Notes: generated from the letters alone by a model not told the origin. DNA of 36,745 bases from an uncultured Demequina sp. (GCA_937925595.1 CALALQ010000407.1:1-36745); one strand, 5' to 3'; counted from the first letter of the stretch, positions 15,387-24,548 are shown. Translations and numbers: made by a program.

Positions 15387-17282
15387 ATGAGCGCGCTCGA
15401 CAACGTGCATCTCGACCCGGCAGTGAGGGCGGCTCTGGACGCCGCGCCAAGCGTCACGATCCCTGCAACGCGAGACGAGCTGTACGCGCTCGCCCTTGGC
15501 GGCGGAGACGACCCCATTTTCACGGTCGCGTATGACGTCAACGACACGAGCATCGAGGAAGCCACCGTCACGCGCTGCCGCAATGGCATCGCCGTGAACT
15601 ACCTCGAGGACTACATGCGCCGGCGCGATCCCAAGTGCATGATCATCGCCGATGACCGCCCCACGGATAAGACCCGCTGGGCCGATCGCTTCGAGGGCAC
15701 CTTTGCTCCCGTCCGCGAGCAGACCATCGAGTGGCTCTCCACCCAGCCGCTCGTGGTGGTGCCGTTCAAGGCCGGGGGCCCCGTCTACGGCTCCCCGTCC
15801 ATCGCGATCATCCCCGCGAACGCAGCGTTCTTCGCCCTGGCACTCGTGGACCTCCAGGGCTGGATTACCTTCGAGGAGCTCGGACAGTTCACTCCGCGCG
15901 CGATCCTGTACGCCGCTCCGCCGTTCCGTCACACCCACTTCGACGGCAAGCAGGTGGTGGTTCACGATCGATCCGAGACGCTGCACGAGGTCTTCGCGTA
16001 CAACCTCTACCCGGGTCCGTCGGCCAAGAAGGGCGTGTTCTCCGTGCTGCTCGACATCGGCGAGCAGGAGGACTGGATCACCGCTCACGCCTCGTCGGTG
16101 CGCGTCACCACGCCGTATGACAACGAGACGGTCATCATGCACGAGGGCGCGAGCGGAGGCGGCAAGTCCGAGATGTGCCAAGAGATGCGCCGCGAGGACG
16201 ACGGCCGCATTCTGCTGGGCACGAACGTCGTCACCGAGGAGCCCTACTTCATCACCCTGTCGGAGACCAGTTCGCTCTCCCCCGTCACGGACGACATGAC
16301 GCTGTGCCACCCCGCAATCCAGACCGGCGATGGTCGCATGGTCGTTGCCGACGCCGAGGACGGCTGGTTCGTCCGCGTCGACAACCTCACCCGCTATGGC
16401 GAGAACGTCGACTTTGAGCGCGCGGTCATCCACCCCAGCCGCAAGCTCGTGTTCTTCTCCATCGAGGGCGTTCCGGATGCAACCGCACTGCCGTGGGAGC
16501 ACACCTTGGACTCCAACGGCGAGCCATGCCCGAATCCGCGCGTGATCATCCCTCGCACGGAGCTGCCGGGCGTGCTCCGCGAGCCCGAACCGGTCGATGT
16601 GCGCACCTTCGGCGTGCGCATGCCCCCATGCACCAAGGGCGCACCCACCTACGGAATCATGGGCCTCACACACTTTGTGCCGCCGTCGATCGCTTGGCTG
16701 TGGCGCCTCATCGCGCCTCGCGGCGACAAGAACCCGTCCATTGGGGAATCGGCCGACGCTGTGGCCAAGCTTGAGCACGGCGGCATGGTTGCGGAGGGCG
16801 TGGGTTCGTATTGGCCGTTCTCCACCGGCACCAAGGTCGCGGCGGCCAACCTGCTCCTCAAGCAGATCCTCGCGTTCCCCCGCACGCGCTACGTGCTGAC
16901 GCCCAATCAGCACATTGGCGCTTACCACGTGGGCTTCAGCGCCGAGTGGCTCACCCGTGAGTGGCTCGCGCGCAAGGGCGGTGGCCGCATGCGCGCGGAT
17001 CAACTGGAGCCGGCACGCTGTGCACTGTTCGGCTACACGCCCAAGCAGATCACGCTCGATGGCCAGCCGGTGCGCCGCACGCTGCTGCGTCCCGAGATGC
17101 AGTCGTGGGTGGGCGAAGAGGCATACGACGAAGGCTGCAAGATTCTCAGCGGCTTCTTCCGTTCCGAGCTCGAGCAGTTCCTCACCGACGACCTCGACCC
17201 GCTGGGTCGCCAGATCATCGAGGTGTGCCTGCGGGACGGTTCGGTGGAGGAGTACGAGGCGCTCACGCCGATGTACCTCTGA
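15387..17282 (+). CDS. DUF4914-like P-loop protein (HPr kinase/PEPCK-type)
   Basis: A 631-residue cytoplasmic protein that I think belongs to DUF4914; the assignment is from memory of the family's size and its P-loop. EGASGGGKSEM (G254-K260-E262) resembles the GxSGxGKSE loop of HPr kinase/phosphorylase and, more distantly, PEP carboxykinase, so it probably binds a nucleotide and phosphorylates something. The N-terminal 240 residues are a separate domain with a YAAPPFRHTHFDGK segment; a conserved-looking stretch near residues 405-425 has RMPPCTKGAPTYG. It lacks the PEPCK substrate motifs, so PEPCK itself is unlikely. AGGGGG precedes the ATG by about 6 nt. Reaction unknown. Confidence 0.65.
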   Translation: MSALDNVHLDPAVRAALDAAPSVTIPATRDELYALALGGGDDPIFTVAYDVNDTSIEEATVTRCRNGIAVNYLEDYMRRRDPKCMIIADDRPTDKTRWADRFEGTFAPVREQTIEWLSTQPLVVVPFKAGGPVYGSPSIAIIPANAAFFALALVDLQGWITFEELGQFTPRAILYAAPPFRHTHFDGKQVVVHDRSETLHEVFAYNLYPGPSAKKGVFSVLLDIGEQEDWITAHASSVRVTTPYDNETVIMHEGASGGGKSEMCQEMRREDDGRILLGTNVVTEEPYFITLSETSSLSPVTDDMTLCHPAIQTGDGRMVVADAEDGWFVRVDNLTRYGENVDFERAVIHPSRKLVFFSIEGVPDATALPWEHTLDSNGEPCPNPRVIIPRTELPGVLREPEPVDVRTFGVRMPPCTKGAPTYGIMGLTHFVPPSIAWLWRLIAPRGDKNPSIGESADAVAKLEHGGMVAEGVGSYWPFSTGTKVAAANLLLKQILAFPRTRYVLTPNQHIGAYHVGFSAEWLTREWLARKGGGRMRADQLEPARCALFGYTPKQITLDGQPVRRTLLRPEMQSWVGEEAYDEGCKILSGFFRSELEQFLTDDLDPLGRQIIEVCLRDGSVEEYEALTPMYL

Positions 17283-17314
17283 GCCATGTGGGAGGTCTGT
17301 GCCAGGCTCTGGGC

Positions 17315-17890
17315 ATGGCAGCTGACCCGAGCAACGTGCTGATCGTGCGCGACGTCGCCGCATGGCGGGCGTGGCTTGACGGCAACGAGGACGTCTCGGA
17401 TGGCGTGTGGCTTGTGCTCGCCAAGAAGGGCGTCACCGATCCCACATCGCTCACCTACGCCCAAGCGCTCGACGAGGCGCTGTGCAGCGGCTGGATCGAC
17501 GGGCAGAAGCGCAGTCGCGATGAAGCCACTTTCCAGCAGCGCTTCACTCCGCGGCGATCGCGATCAATCTGGTCGCAGCGCAATGTGGGCATCATCGATC
17601 GCCTCGAAGCCGAGGGCCGAATGCGCCCCCGTGGCCGCGACGAGGTCGCGAAGGCCAAGGCAGACGGCCGCTGGGATCGCGCGTATGGGGGTCTGGCGGA
17701 CATGCAGGTTCCCGAGGACCTTGCCTCCGCGCTGGCTGCTGTTCCCGGTGCCAAGGAGCGATTCGAGGCTCTGCCAAAATCTCAGCAGTTCTCCGCAGTC
17801 TTCGGCGTCACCACGGCCGTGAAAGAGGCCACGAGAGCTGCTCGCATCGAGCGCATCGTTCAGTTCTGCAGCACCACGAACGCGTCGTAG
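17315..17890 (+). CDS. YdeI/OmpD-associated family protein
   Basis: A 191-residue protein of the YdeI/OmpD-associated group (COG4430). Diagnostic blocks are WLDGNEDVSDGVWLVLAKKG near the N-terminus, LTYAQALDEALCSGWIDGQK, QRFTPRRSRSIWSQRN, and a C-terminal helical YdhG-like part (AALPKSQQF-type, then [15 protein letters not shown]). The family has been linked to stress or polymyxin tolerance in enterobacteria, but its molecular role is unknown. The ATG at 17315 has CAGGCT 6 nt upstream and no ribosome site, like other leaderless genes here. Its last 31 nt overlap the convergent kinase gene. Confidence 0.88.
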   Translation: MAADPSNVLIVRDVAAWRAWLDGNEDVSDGVWLVLAKKGVTDPTSLTYAQALDEALCSGWIDGQKRSRDEATFQQRFTPRRSRSIWSQRNVGIIDRLEAEGRMRPRGRDEVAKAKADGRWDRAYGGLADMQVPEDLASALAAVPGAKERFEALPKSQQFSAVFGVTTAVKEATRAARIERIVQFCSTTNAS

Positions 17891-18330
17891 GCTGCGCCTT
17901 CGGCTTCCGTGGGGCGCTCGTACAGATCGATAGAGCTGTCGAGGACGGCACCCGCCAGACCTTCCGCACCTAGACCGCCGCGCGCGAGGATCCGCTCGCG
18001 GCACACCTCGAGCGGGGCGTCAACGAAGTGCAGCTCCGTGCGCGCGCCCGTGCCGTCGGCAAGCGAGCGCAGGTGATCGCGCTCCCCTCGCGTCCACGAG
18101 CCGAACTCGGCAACGACCGACGTCCCTTCGGCCAGCAGCTGCGGGATGCGCGCCTCAACCGAAGGCTGCAGCGCGAAGCGAGCCTCGTAGTCGACGAGGC
18201 TCAGGCCCGCGGCGACCACAGCGTCGTCCATGGCGACGTGAGTTGCCCCCGTCTCCTCAACCAGCCGACGCGCATGCGTCGACTTCCCCGCTCCAGGCAC
18301 TCCGGTGAGGATGTACAGCGTCGGTGCCAT
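17860..18330 (-). CDS. P-loop kinase-like ATP-binding protein
   Basis: A 156-residue AAA_33/zeta-toxin-like P-loop protein. Walker A is [16 protein letters not shown] at residues 8-23. [12 protein letters not shown] provides the Asp usual in small-molecule kinases, and [17 protein letters not shown] with [17 protein letters not shown] gives the arginine-rich lid typical of these enzymes. It probably phosphorylates a nucleoside, sugar or similar small substrate; no antitoxin gene is adjacent, so a toxin role is not supported. The ATG at 18330 is 6 nt after TAGCCT (18342-18337). The C-terminus overlaps the convergent YdeI-like gene by 31 nt. Confidence 0.85.
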   Translation of the reverse strand: MAPTLYILTGVPGAGKSTHARRLVEETGATHVAMDDAVVAAGLSLVDYEARFALQPSVEARIPQLLAEGTSVVAEFGSWTRGERDHLRSLADGTGARTELHFVDAPLEVCRERILARGGLGAEGLAGAVLDSSIDLYERPTEAEGAAYDAFVVLQN

Positions 18331-18390
18331 GAGCCGAGGCTACCGAAGGTCCCGCGAAAGCCAGCCACAGCGTCGGGCATGCTTGGTGCC

Positions 18391-18990
18391 ATGACGTGGA
18401 GCGAACGCAAGACCGAACGGCCGGTGCCCGACGGGCGAAGCCACATCCAGCGCATGCGGGACAAAGACTGGTTCAAGTTCCTCGAGGAGCCGGACCTGTT
18501 GAAACTCCAGGAAGAGACGATGGCACCGCTGCGTCGCATCAACGAGACCTACTGGGATGACCCGGATGCCGCGGCGCAGGCCGTGAAGGAGCTGATCGGC
18601 GGCGAGGACGACTTCGTCTTTCGGCCGCCCATCACCTTCGAGTACCGCGAGCACGTGCACATCGGTGCGGGGACGTTCATCAACGCGGACTTCGAGGCGA
18701 TCGGCTCCGGTGACGTGTGGATTGGCGACAACGTGCTCATTGGCCCGCATGCCCGGTTCTATACGCCCAACCACCCGGTGGACCCGCAGCTGCGGGCCGA
18801 AGGGTGGGAGATCGGGCTGCCCATCCGCGTGGGCAACGGCGTGTGGCTGGGCGGTTCCGTCGTCGTGTGCCCGGGCGTGACCATTGGCGACGGTGCCGTG
18901 GTGGGAGCGGGCTCCGTTGTGACGAAGGATGTGCCGGCTGGCGCGATCGTCGCCGGAAACCCCGCTCGGGTGATCGGGACCGCTGCGTGA
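18391..18990 (+). CDS. Maltose/galactoside O-acetyltransferase-like (left-handed beta helix)
   Basis: A 199-residue LacA/Maa-type acetyltransferase. The N-terminal helices form the Mac domain; hexapeptide turns follow ([17 protein letters not shown], then [35 protein letters not shown]), building a left-handed beta helix that trimerises. The active-site His lies in PNHPVD, and the C-terminal NPARVIG is the common ending. It O-acetylates a sugar or similar acceptor using acetyl-CoA. A CATGCT lies 7 nt before the ATG at 18391; an in-frame ATG 12 nt upstream is the alternative. The stop overlaps the next gene's GTG (GTGA), so the two are coupled. Confidence 0.92.
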   Translation: MTWSERKTERPVPDGRSHIQRMRDKDWFKFLEEPDLLKLQEETMAPLRRINETYWDDPDAAAQAVKELIGGEDDFVFRPPITFEYREHVHIGAGTFINADFEAIGSGDVWIGDNVLIGPHARFYTPNHPVDPQLRAEGWEIGLPIRVGNGVWLGGSVVVCPGVTIGDGAVVGAGSVVTKDVPAGAIVAGNPARVIGTAA

Positions 18991-19799
18991 GCACTGTCAC
19001 CGTGCTCGCGGCGACCGGCAAGACTGGACGCCGGGTGGTGCGAGCGCTGACTCAGGCAGGTCACGAGGTCCGCGCGGCGTCGCGGTCGTCGGCCTCCCGA
19101 TTCGACTGGGGTGACGACTCCACGTGGCCCAGCGCACTTGCGCGCGCCGATGCCGTCTACGTCGTTGCGGATGAGTCGGAACACCAACTGGACAGGCTCG
19201 AGCGGTTCGTTGCGCTCGCTGGCGACCACGGCGTCGGGCGGCTCGTGCTGCTGTCCGCACGGCAGTGGAACGAGTTTCCCCACCCGCTATGGGAGCGGTA
19301 TCTCACTCGCGAGACCATCGTCCGCGCCGGTTCCGTGCCCTGGGTGATCCTCAGGCCCGTGTGGTTTTTCCAGAACTTCACGGAGGAGCCGCATCTGGCC
19401 GACGGCCTGGCAGCCGGGGAGGTGACGCACGGCTTTGGCGCGGGTCGCCACCCGTTCATTGATGCGGAGGACATCGCAGCCGTTGCGGCGACGGCGCTCA
19501 CCGATGATGGGCACGCGGGGCAGATCTACGAGCTCTCGGGACCGGAGGCGGTGACCGCCGCGGAGGTTGTCGCGGCGCTGGGTGCGGCGAGTGGACAACG
19601 CATCGCGGCGCGGGGTCTCTCCTCCGAGGACTACGCGGACTTCTCGAAGCAATTCTTTGGTGAAGACGCTGCGGAACTGGTGGCGCTCATGGACCTCATC
19701 CGCGAGGGAAAGGACGCGAGGCTGTCTGATGGCGTGGCGCAGGTGCTTGGCCGGCCGCCGCGATCGGTCGTTCAGTTCGCCGCCACTGCCGCCATGTGA
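18987..19799 (+). CDS. NmrA-like NAD(P)-binding protein
   Basis: A 270-residue atypical SDR of the NmrA/azoreductase-like group. The glycine motif is [18 protein letters not shown] at residues 4-21. It lacks a YxxxK pair; conserved blocks are [26 protein letters not shown] and [15 protein letters not shown], all typical of these proteins. It may be an NAD(P)H quinone reductase or redox sensor; which one cannot be read. The GTG at 18987 overlaps the acetyltransferase stop by 4 nt. The -10-less junction means it depends on the upstream promoter. Confidence 0.88.
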   Translation: MSTVTVLAATGKTGRRVVRALTQAGHEVRAASRSSASRFDWGDDSTWPSALARADAVYVVADESEHQLDRLERFVALAGDHGVGRLVLLSARQWNEFPHPLWERYLTRETIVRAGSVPWVILRPVWFFQNFTEEPHLADGLAAGEVTHGFGAGRHPFIDAEDIAAVAATALTDDGHAGQIYELSGPEAVTAAEVVAALGAASGQRIAARGLSSEDYADFSKQFFGEDAAELVALMDLIREGKDARLSDGVAQVLGRPPRSVVQFAATAAM

Positions 19800-19822
19800 G
19801 GCCGTGTGGCATGCTGGCCCGC

Positions 19823-20398
19823 ATGCGAAGTGTGCGGGGTGGGGCGCTGTGCGCGCTCGCGATGCTTGTTCTCAATGGCTGTGTGAGCGGGGCTCCCGCA
19901 GCCGAATCCCAGCCGGCCGCAGCGTCGTCCGTCGCCTCTCCAGAACCCACCGCGAGCGCTGCGCCTGCCGATGACCTGTTCTGTGAAGAAGGCAGGGCCG
20001 GCTACGAGGCGCTCATCGCGCTGTTCGATGCCTCGGACGCCAAGAGCGCGCAGACCGGTGCGGACGGTGGTGGAAGCGTCGCGACCATGAACGAGCAGGG
20101 AGCCATCATGCTCGAGGCGGCCGCTGAGGTCGCAGAGCACTGGACTCGCGCGCGGGACAAGGCCGCGGAGGACGGCGAGGCCATCGCGGGTGATTTCGAC
20201 GCCTACTTGGCGATGCTTAACACGTTCACCATCCCGGACGCCGAGATTGCCGCATCGTCGGCGAGCATTGAGCAGTACTCACTCGCGGCGGCAGAACTGG
20301 TGACGGGCGGCGACGTGATCGCGAGCGCGACGGCCGGAGCGACCGGACTCGAGGCGGTCTTGCGCGAACTTGTCACGCGCTGTGGCATCGGTGGCTGA
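19823..20398 (+). CDS. Secreted lipoprotein, paralogue of the one at 7.8 kb
   Basis: A 191-residue lipoprotein: signal MRSVRGGALCALAMLVLNGC with lipobox LNGC, an Ala/Ser/Pro linker, then an all-helical domain from DDLFCEEGRAGY to the terminal RCGIGG. The Cys positions, length and ending match the lipoprotein upstream of mntR, so they are paralogues with unknown function. Of three in-frame ATGs (19796, 19811, 19823) the last gives the best signal peptide, and a CATGCT lies 7 nt upstream, as at 18391. It converges on a decayed RCC1 gene, overlapping its frame by 26 nt. Confidence 0.78.
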   Translation: MRSVRGGALCALAMLVLNGCVSGAPAAESQPAAASSVASPEPTASAAPADDLFCEEGRAGYEALIALFDASDAKSAQTGADGGGSVATMNEQGAIMLEAAAEVAEHWTRARDKAAEDGEAIAGDFDAYLAMLNTFTIPDAEIAASSASIEQYSLAAAELVTGGDVIASATAGATGLEAVLRELVTRCGIGG

Positions 20399-20899
20399 TA
20401 CCAGGGACTGCCGCCGATGCCATGCGCGGCGAACCGTTGCCCAGTTGGCCCGCGAGGTCGTCTCCCCAACACCAGACCGTTCGATCGACCTTGAGTGCGC
20501 AAGCGTGCTGAACTCCGACTGCGACAGCGACCGCTGAGGCGATGCCGCTCTTTCGCACCGGCGCGGTCACGTCGTCAGCACCAGTCGTGGAAGGTATGCC
20601 GGCTGCCCCAGCACCCCAGCACCACACAGACCCGTCCTGGCGAACGGCACACACGTTAGTCTGACCAACGCTCAACGACGCGACTCGCGTCAGGCCCGGT
20701 AGGGGGACCCGGTACGAGCTGTTGCTGGACCCGCCCAACTGGCCGTTGGCGCACGAACCGCGCACGTGGTGAAGGTGCCGGTCGCTACAAGCGGCTGAGT
20801 GCCGTCCGCGCTCCCCTGATCGGCCGACGCTGGGGGCGCCAAAGCGAGCATCCCGCCTATGAGAGCGACAACTATGGCACAACGCTCAGGATCCCGCAC
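20373..20899 (-). pseudogene. Decayed RCC1-repeat secreted protein gene
   Basis: An RCC1-type beta-propeller gene that no longer encodes a whole protein. It keeps a good start (GTG 20899, GGGGAGG 7 nt upstream) and a signal peptide (CAIVVALIGGMLALAPPASA). The first repeat reads FTTCAVR, then the frame shifts near 20745-20750 and some 25 nt that should encode the usual CWG segment are missing; the other frame continues with NGQLGGSS, VCAVRQDGSVWCWG and ACALKVDRTVWCWGDDLAGQLGNG. Only about two and a half repeats remain and there is no FN3 domain. The intact relative at 23058-24548 has seven repeats. A sequencing error could explain the frameshift but not the truncation. Confidence 0.7.
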
Positions 20900-20966
20900 G
20901 GTCCGTCCTCCCCTTACATCGAACCCGGATGCGGCACAAACTTCGCGTGGGGAGGACGGCGCGCGC

Positions 20967-22298
20967 TCAGCGAGAAGTACGGCTCCTGGAGCCCGCACCG
21001 CGGTGTGCACCTGAGCGCGGAGCACCGGAGCGGCGAGCGCCAGAGCGAGCCTCGCCGGGGCGGCCGTGTCCACTGCGACGGCGACCCGAGCCCTGGTGCT
21101 GCTGCACGGCGGGCTTGGGCTGCGGCTTCACGTATGCGGCCACCTCACCTACGAGCTCCTTGACCTGGCCCGACGCTGCTGAGACAGCCTGCGCCCGCAC
21201 CTTGATATTGGCCTTGCGGAGCAGGTGGTCGGTCTCGCGACGCTGCTCGGGCAGCACCACAGTCACCACGTCGCCAGAGGTGCCCGCGCGGGCCGTGCGA
21301 CCCGAACGGTGCAGGTACGCCTTGTGCTCGGCCGGCGGGTCTACGTGCACCACGAGTTCAATGCCGTCGACATGCACGCCGCGCGCCGCGACATCCGTCG
21401 CGACCAGAACGCGCACGCCCTCCCCCGCGAACGCAGCAAGATTGCGGTCACGCGCCGCCTGCGACAGATTGCCGTGAAGGTCGACGGCGGGGATGCCGTC
21501 GGCAGTGAGCGTCGCAGCGAGCTTCTTCGCCTGGTGCTTGGTGCGAGTGAACAGCACGCGGCGACCGGTACCAGAGGCCAGGGCGCGCACCAGGTCCTTC
21601 TTGGCCCCAGCGTCGGACACGTGGAAGACATGGTGGGTCATGGCGTCAACGTGGCTGTCCGCGCTGTCGACGGAATGCTCAACGGGGTTGGTGAGGAAGC
21701 GGTCGACGAGCTTCTTCACGCCGTTGTCGAGCGTCGCGGAGAACAGCAGCCGCTGCCCGCCGCGGGGCGTCGCGGCCATGATGCGCGTGACGCCTGGGAG
21801 AAAGCCCAGGTCGGCCATGTGGTCGGCCTCGTCCAAGACGGTGATCTGCACGGAATCGAGCGAGATGAGGTTCTGGCGCATGAGGTCTTCAAGGCGGCCA
21901 GGGCAGGCCACGACGATGTCCACGCCGCGGCGCATCGCCTGCTCCTGACGGTGCTGGCTGACGCCGCCGTAGATCGTGGTGGTGGTGAGTCCGTAGGCGG
22001 TGGCGAGGTCGCGCACCACCGTGTTGATCTGGGTTGCGAGCTCACGCGTGGGAGCAAGGATCAGCGCACGGGGGTGGCCCGGGTGGGCGCGATCCTTCGT
22101 GTTGCCAAGGCGAGCGACGAGGGGCAGCGAGAACGCCAGCGTCTTGCCGGATCCGGTCTTGCCGCGGCCAAGGACGTCGCGGCCCGCGAGCGTGTCAGGC
22201 AGGGTGTCCACCTGGATGGGAAATGCGTTGGTCTTGCCGTCGCGCTCGAGAACGTCAGTCAGAGCGGTGGGCACGCCGAGTTCGGCGAAGCTGGTCAC
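20967..22298 (-). CDS. DEAD-box ATP-dependent RNA helicase (RhlE-like)
   Basis: A 443-residue cytoplasmic RNA helicase. All core motifs are present in order: Q motif region (TNAFPIQVDTLP), GKTGSGKT (motif I), PTRELA (Ia), DEAD (II), SAT (III), then LFTRTK, ATDVAARGVHVDG (V) and HRSGRTAR (VI). The C-terminal 45 residues are Arg/Gly/Ser-rich, a disordered RNA-binding tail common in actinobacterial DEAD-box proteins. It should unwind short RNA duplexes in ribosome assembly or mRNA turnover. Start GTG 22298 has GAAAGG 8 nt upstream. The 213 bp between this gene and the next show no further gene, only short hairpins. Confidence 0.95.
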   Translation of the reverse strand: MTSFAELGVPTALTDVLERDGKTNAFPIQVDTLPDTLAGRDVLGRGKTGSGKTLAFSLPLVARLGNTKDRAHPGHPRALILAPTRELATQINTVVRDLATAYGLTTTTIYGGVSQHRQEQAMRRGVDIVVACPGRLEDLMRQNLISLDSVQITVLDEADHMADLGFLPGVTRIMAATPRGGQRLLFSATLDNGVKKLVDRFLTNPVEHSVDSADSHVDAMTHHVFHVSDAGAKKDLVRALASGTGRRVLFTRTKHQAKKLAATLTADGIPAVDLHGNLSQAARDRNLAAFAGEGVRVLVATDVAARGVHVDGIELVVHVDPPAEHKAYLHRSGRTARAGTSGDVVTVVLPEQRRETDHLLRKANIKVRAQAVSAASGQVKELVGEVAAYVKPQPKPAVQQHQGSGRRRSGHGRPGEARSGARRSGAPRSGAHRGAGSRSRTSR

Positions 22299-22511
22299 GA
22301 TGGATGCCTTTCAGGGCAAAGTGCCGGGGGCGCGAACACGCAGAAGTTCATTAACCGGCAGTGGTGGCGAATCGCGAAGGTGTCCGCGTTCGTTCGCCGA
22401 AGAGAGGGTTTCTACGAGCCAAGCACTGCTGCGCTGGCGAGAAGGAGAAGCAATCTGCGACGCATGCCTCGCACTTTCGCGAAAGACACAGGTACAAGGG
22501 TACCAGGCCCC

Positions 22512-23030
22512 TTAGCGGGCGCCGTCCCAGACGTGCTCCACCCGTGCCCCCTGGGCGCGCAGCCACGCGGCAAGTCGAGAGGTCTGAAGCGGCGACAAAG
22601 CGGTGGAATCGCCCAACCTGACCCGAGCGTCGGCCTGTTCAACAAACAGAATAAAGGTGCCGCGCCCCACCTCACCATGGACGGTGATGGGCTCACGGCG
22701 ATCGAGCCAGGCGGTGCGGCCCCTCAGCTTGGCGGTGCCGTGCCGCACGCCAAGGCCGCGCTCATCCGCGCGGAAGTACGTCGAGTCTTCCCACCACTGA
22801 CCGCACAGCACGGCGAGCACCACCAGCCCAAGGGTGACGCCAGCGAACGGCAGGAAGATGGTGCCGACTCCCCCGGCACCTGCGCGCGAGTCGGCATCAA
22901 GCGCGCGAACCAGCGCGATGAGCGAAGCCACGATGATGAACGCGGTCACGAGCAGCCAGGTGTTGAGGCTGCGACGGTGGCCGCCGTGGACGGCGAATTC
23001 TTGGCCAGGATCGAAAGACTGATCAGTCAC
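22512..23030 (-). CDS. Two-TM membrane protein, unknown
   Basis: A 172-residue protein with two transmembrane helices (about residues 23-43 and 55-76) and a C-terminal cytoplasmic-looking domain (VRHGTAKLRGRTAWLDRREPITV ... LRAQGARVEHVWDG) that resembles a small PH-like domain, but I do not recognise the family. The tail is hydrophilic and strand-rich. The GTG at 23030 follows GGACGG closely; no stronger site is seen. It lies 27 nt downstream of the RCC1-FN3 gene and may be transcribed with it. Confidence 0.75.
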   Translation of the reverse strand: MTDQSFDPGQEFAVHGGHRRSLNTWLLVTAFIIVASLIALVRALDADSRAGAGGVGTIFLPFAGVTLGLVVLAVLCGQWWEDSTYFRADERGLGVRHGTAKLRGRTAWLDRREPITVHGEVGRGTFILFVEQADARVRLGDSTALSPLQTSRLAAWLRAQGARVEHVWDGAR

Positions 23031-23057
23031 CCGTCCACGGTAACCCCGTTGAGGCGG

Positions 23058-24548
23058 CTACTTGACCTTGATGTACGCCGACGCTGCGCTCACCTTGCCC
23101 TTGCCGGCCCAGTTCTTCGGTTGAACCCGGAACTGATACTGCTTGCCCTTGGTAAGGCCGGTCACCGTCACCGAGGTCTTCGAGGACACCGAGTCTTTGA
23201 AGGTCTTCCACGTCGACGTGCCCTTGAGCCGGTACTGAATGATGTAGTCCTTGGGCTTGCTGGTGCCATTCGATGTGGACGGCGCCTTCCACGAGATGGT
23301 GACCTTCTTGGTTGCCTTCGATGAACCCTTGGGCTTGCCGGGTGCGGTGTTCAGGATGCGCACGGAGTAGGGCACCTGAGCTCGACCGAAGTAGGTGCCG
23401 GGACCCGCACCCGCGTATGCCGGAGTGGCGAGTCCGTTGCCAGTTTCGCCCGATGAGTTGGTTCCCCAGCACCAGACCTGGCCCTTTGACGCCACCTCGC
23501 ATGCAGTCGCAGACCCCACCGCGATCTGCGTGCCGCTCGCTTTCTGCGCCTCAACGTAGACCGGCTGGAACTGCGGGCTGAACTGCGCGTCACCCAACAG
23601 GCCGCCTTCCCCGCGGCCCCAGCATCGGGCCTCCGCCTTGGCAATGGCACAGCTCACGAGGTCACCCAGGCTCAGTGCCGTGACGCCCGAGAGGTTCTTG
23701 ACCTGCGCGGCCTTCGCCGAAGCGACCGTGGTCCCACGCCCCAGCTCGCCGTAAGCGTTGCTTCCCCAGCACCACGCAGTCTTGCTCGTGGTGATGGCAC
23801 ACATGTGGGTCGTGCCCGATGCAATGGACGTCGCAGCAGGCAGCCCGGCGACCTTCACAGGCGTCACGCTCACGAGACCCGCGGCAGAGTTGCCCAATTG
23901 GCCATTGCCGTTGCTGCCCCAGCACCACACTGTCTTGTCGAGTTTCAGGGCGCATGCGTGGGAGTCGCCTAGCGCCACACCAATCACGTTGGAAAGCCCT
24001 GGGATCTTGTAGGGCGTGGGACGGTCCACGTTTCCAACAATGTTGGTCGCGCCACCCCAGCAGTGCACGGTGCCGTCCTGCTTGACGGCGCATCCGTTGG
24101 CCACGCCGAGCGCCAAGGTCGCCACTTTGGTGAGTCCCGGAACCACGAAGGGCGAGAATTGGTGGTTCGTGGTCCCGTTGCCAGTCAGGTAACTGGCCCC
24201 GCGGCCCCAACAGGCCACGGTGCGGTCCACCTTGAGTGCGCACAAGGTGCCGCCGCTCGCCGCGGCGATGTTGCCGTAAATCCCAATGGCGTCAGGCAGG
24301 GCAGATACCTGGCCTGGCCACCCCACGTCGAAGCTGTTCGTGCCCCGCCCAAGATTGCCCTGGCCGTTGCTGCCCCAGCAGTACACCCGGCCGCTCTCGC
24401 GAATGGCGCACGTGGTGCGGTCGGCCATCGCCAGCGTGGGCTGGCCCCGATCAGGTGTTGACGCGCTCCCCGCTGAGGCGGCTGGCGCAAGCGCCACGCC
24501 TCCTGCGAACAGTGCAATAGATGTGACGAAAACAGCAAGGCGCCTCAT
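23058..24548 (-). CDS. Secreted RCC1-repeat protein with C-terminal FN3 domain
   Basis: A 496-residue exported protein. The signal peptide (MRRLAVFVTSIALFAGGVALAPAASA) is followed by seven RCC1-type repeats, each marked by a C-A-(I/L/V) turn and a CWG motif (CWGSNGQGNLG, CWGSNGNGQLG, CWGTNSSGETG and others), enough for a seven-blade beta-propeller. About 95 residues at the end form a fibronectin type III domain (KVTISWKAPST ... SVTVTGLTKGKQYQFRVQPKN). Such proteins may bind ligands or surfaces; no catalytic role is implied. ATG 24548 follows GGGGAGG by 4-5 nt. A decayed relative lies 2 kb downstream, so the locus has duplicated. Confidence 0.9.
   Translation of the reverse strand: MRRLAVFVTSIALFAGGVALAPAASAGSASTPDRGQPTLAMADRTTCAIRESGRVYCWGSNGQGNLGRGTNSFDVGWPGQVSALPDAIGIYGNIAAASGGTLCALKVDRTVACWGRGASYLTGNGTTNHQFSPFVVPGLTKVATLALGVANGCAVKQDGTVHCWGGATNIVGNVDRPTPYKIPGLSNVIGVALGDSHACALKLDKTVWCWGSNGNGQLGNSAAGLVSVTPVKVAGLPAATSIASGTTHMCAITTSKTAWCWGSNAYGELGRGTTVASAKAAQVKNLSGVTALSLGDLVSCAIAKAEARCWGRGEGGLLGDAQFSPQFQPVYVEAQKASGTQIAVGSATACEVASKGQVWCWGTNSSGETGNGLATPAYAGAGPGTYFGRAQVPYSVRILNTAPGKPKGSSKATKKVTISWKAPSTSNGTSKPKDYIIQYRLKGTSTWKTFKDSVSSKTSVTVTGLTKGKQYQFRVQPKNWAGKGKVSAASAYIKVK

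Noticed and set aside
15387..17282. PEP carboxykinase
   Set aside because: The P-loop is similar, but the GTP-PEPCK substrate and cysteine motifs are absent.
15342..17363. A long minus-strand open frame of about 670 codons
   Set aside because: It mirrors the DUF4914-like gene, which has a P-loop and a ribosome site; the mirror frame has no motif.
17860..18330. Zeta-type toxin
   Set aside because: The P-loop kinase resembles zeta toxins, but no epsilon-like antitoxin is adjacent.
21225..23324. A plus-strand open frame of about 700 codons
   Set aside because: It is antisense to the DEAD-box helicase with all helicase motifs, and has no family feature.
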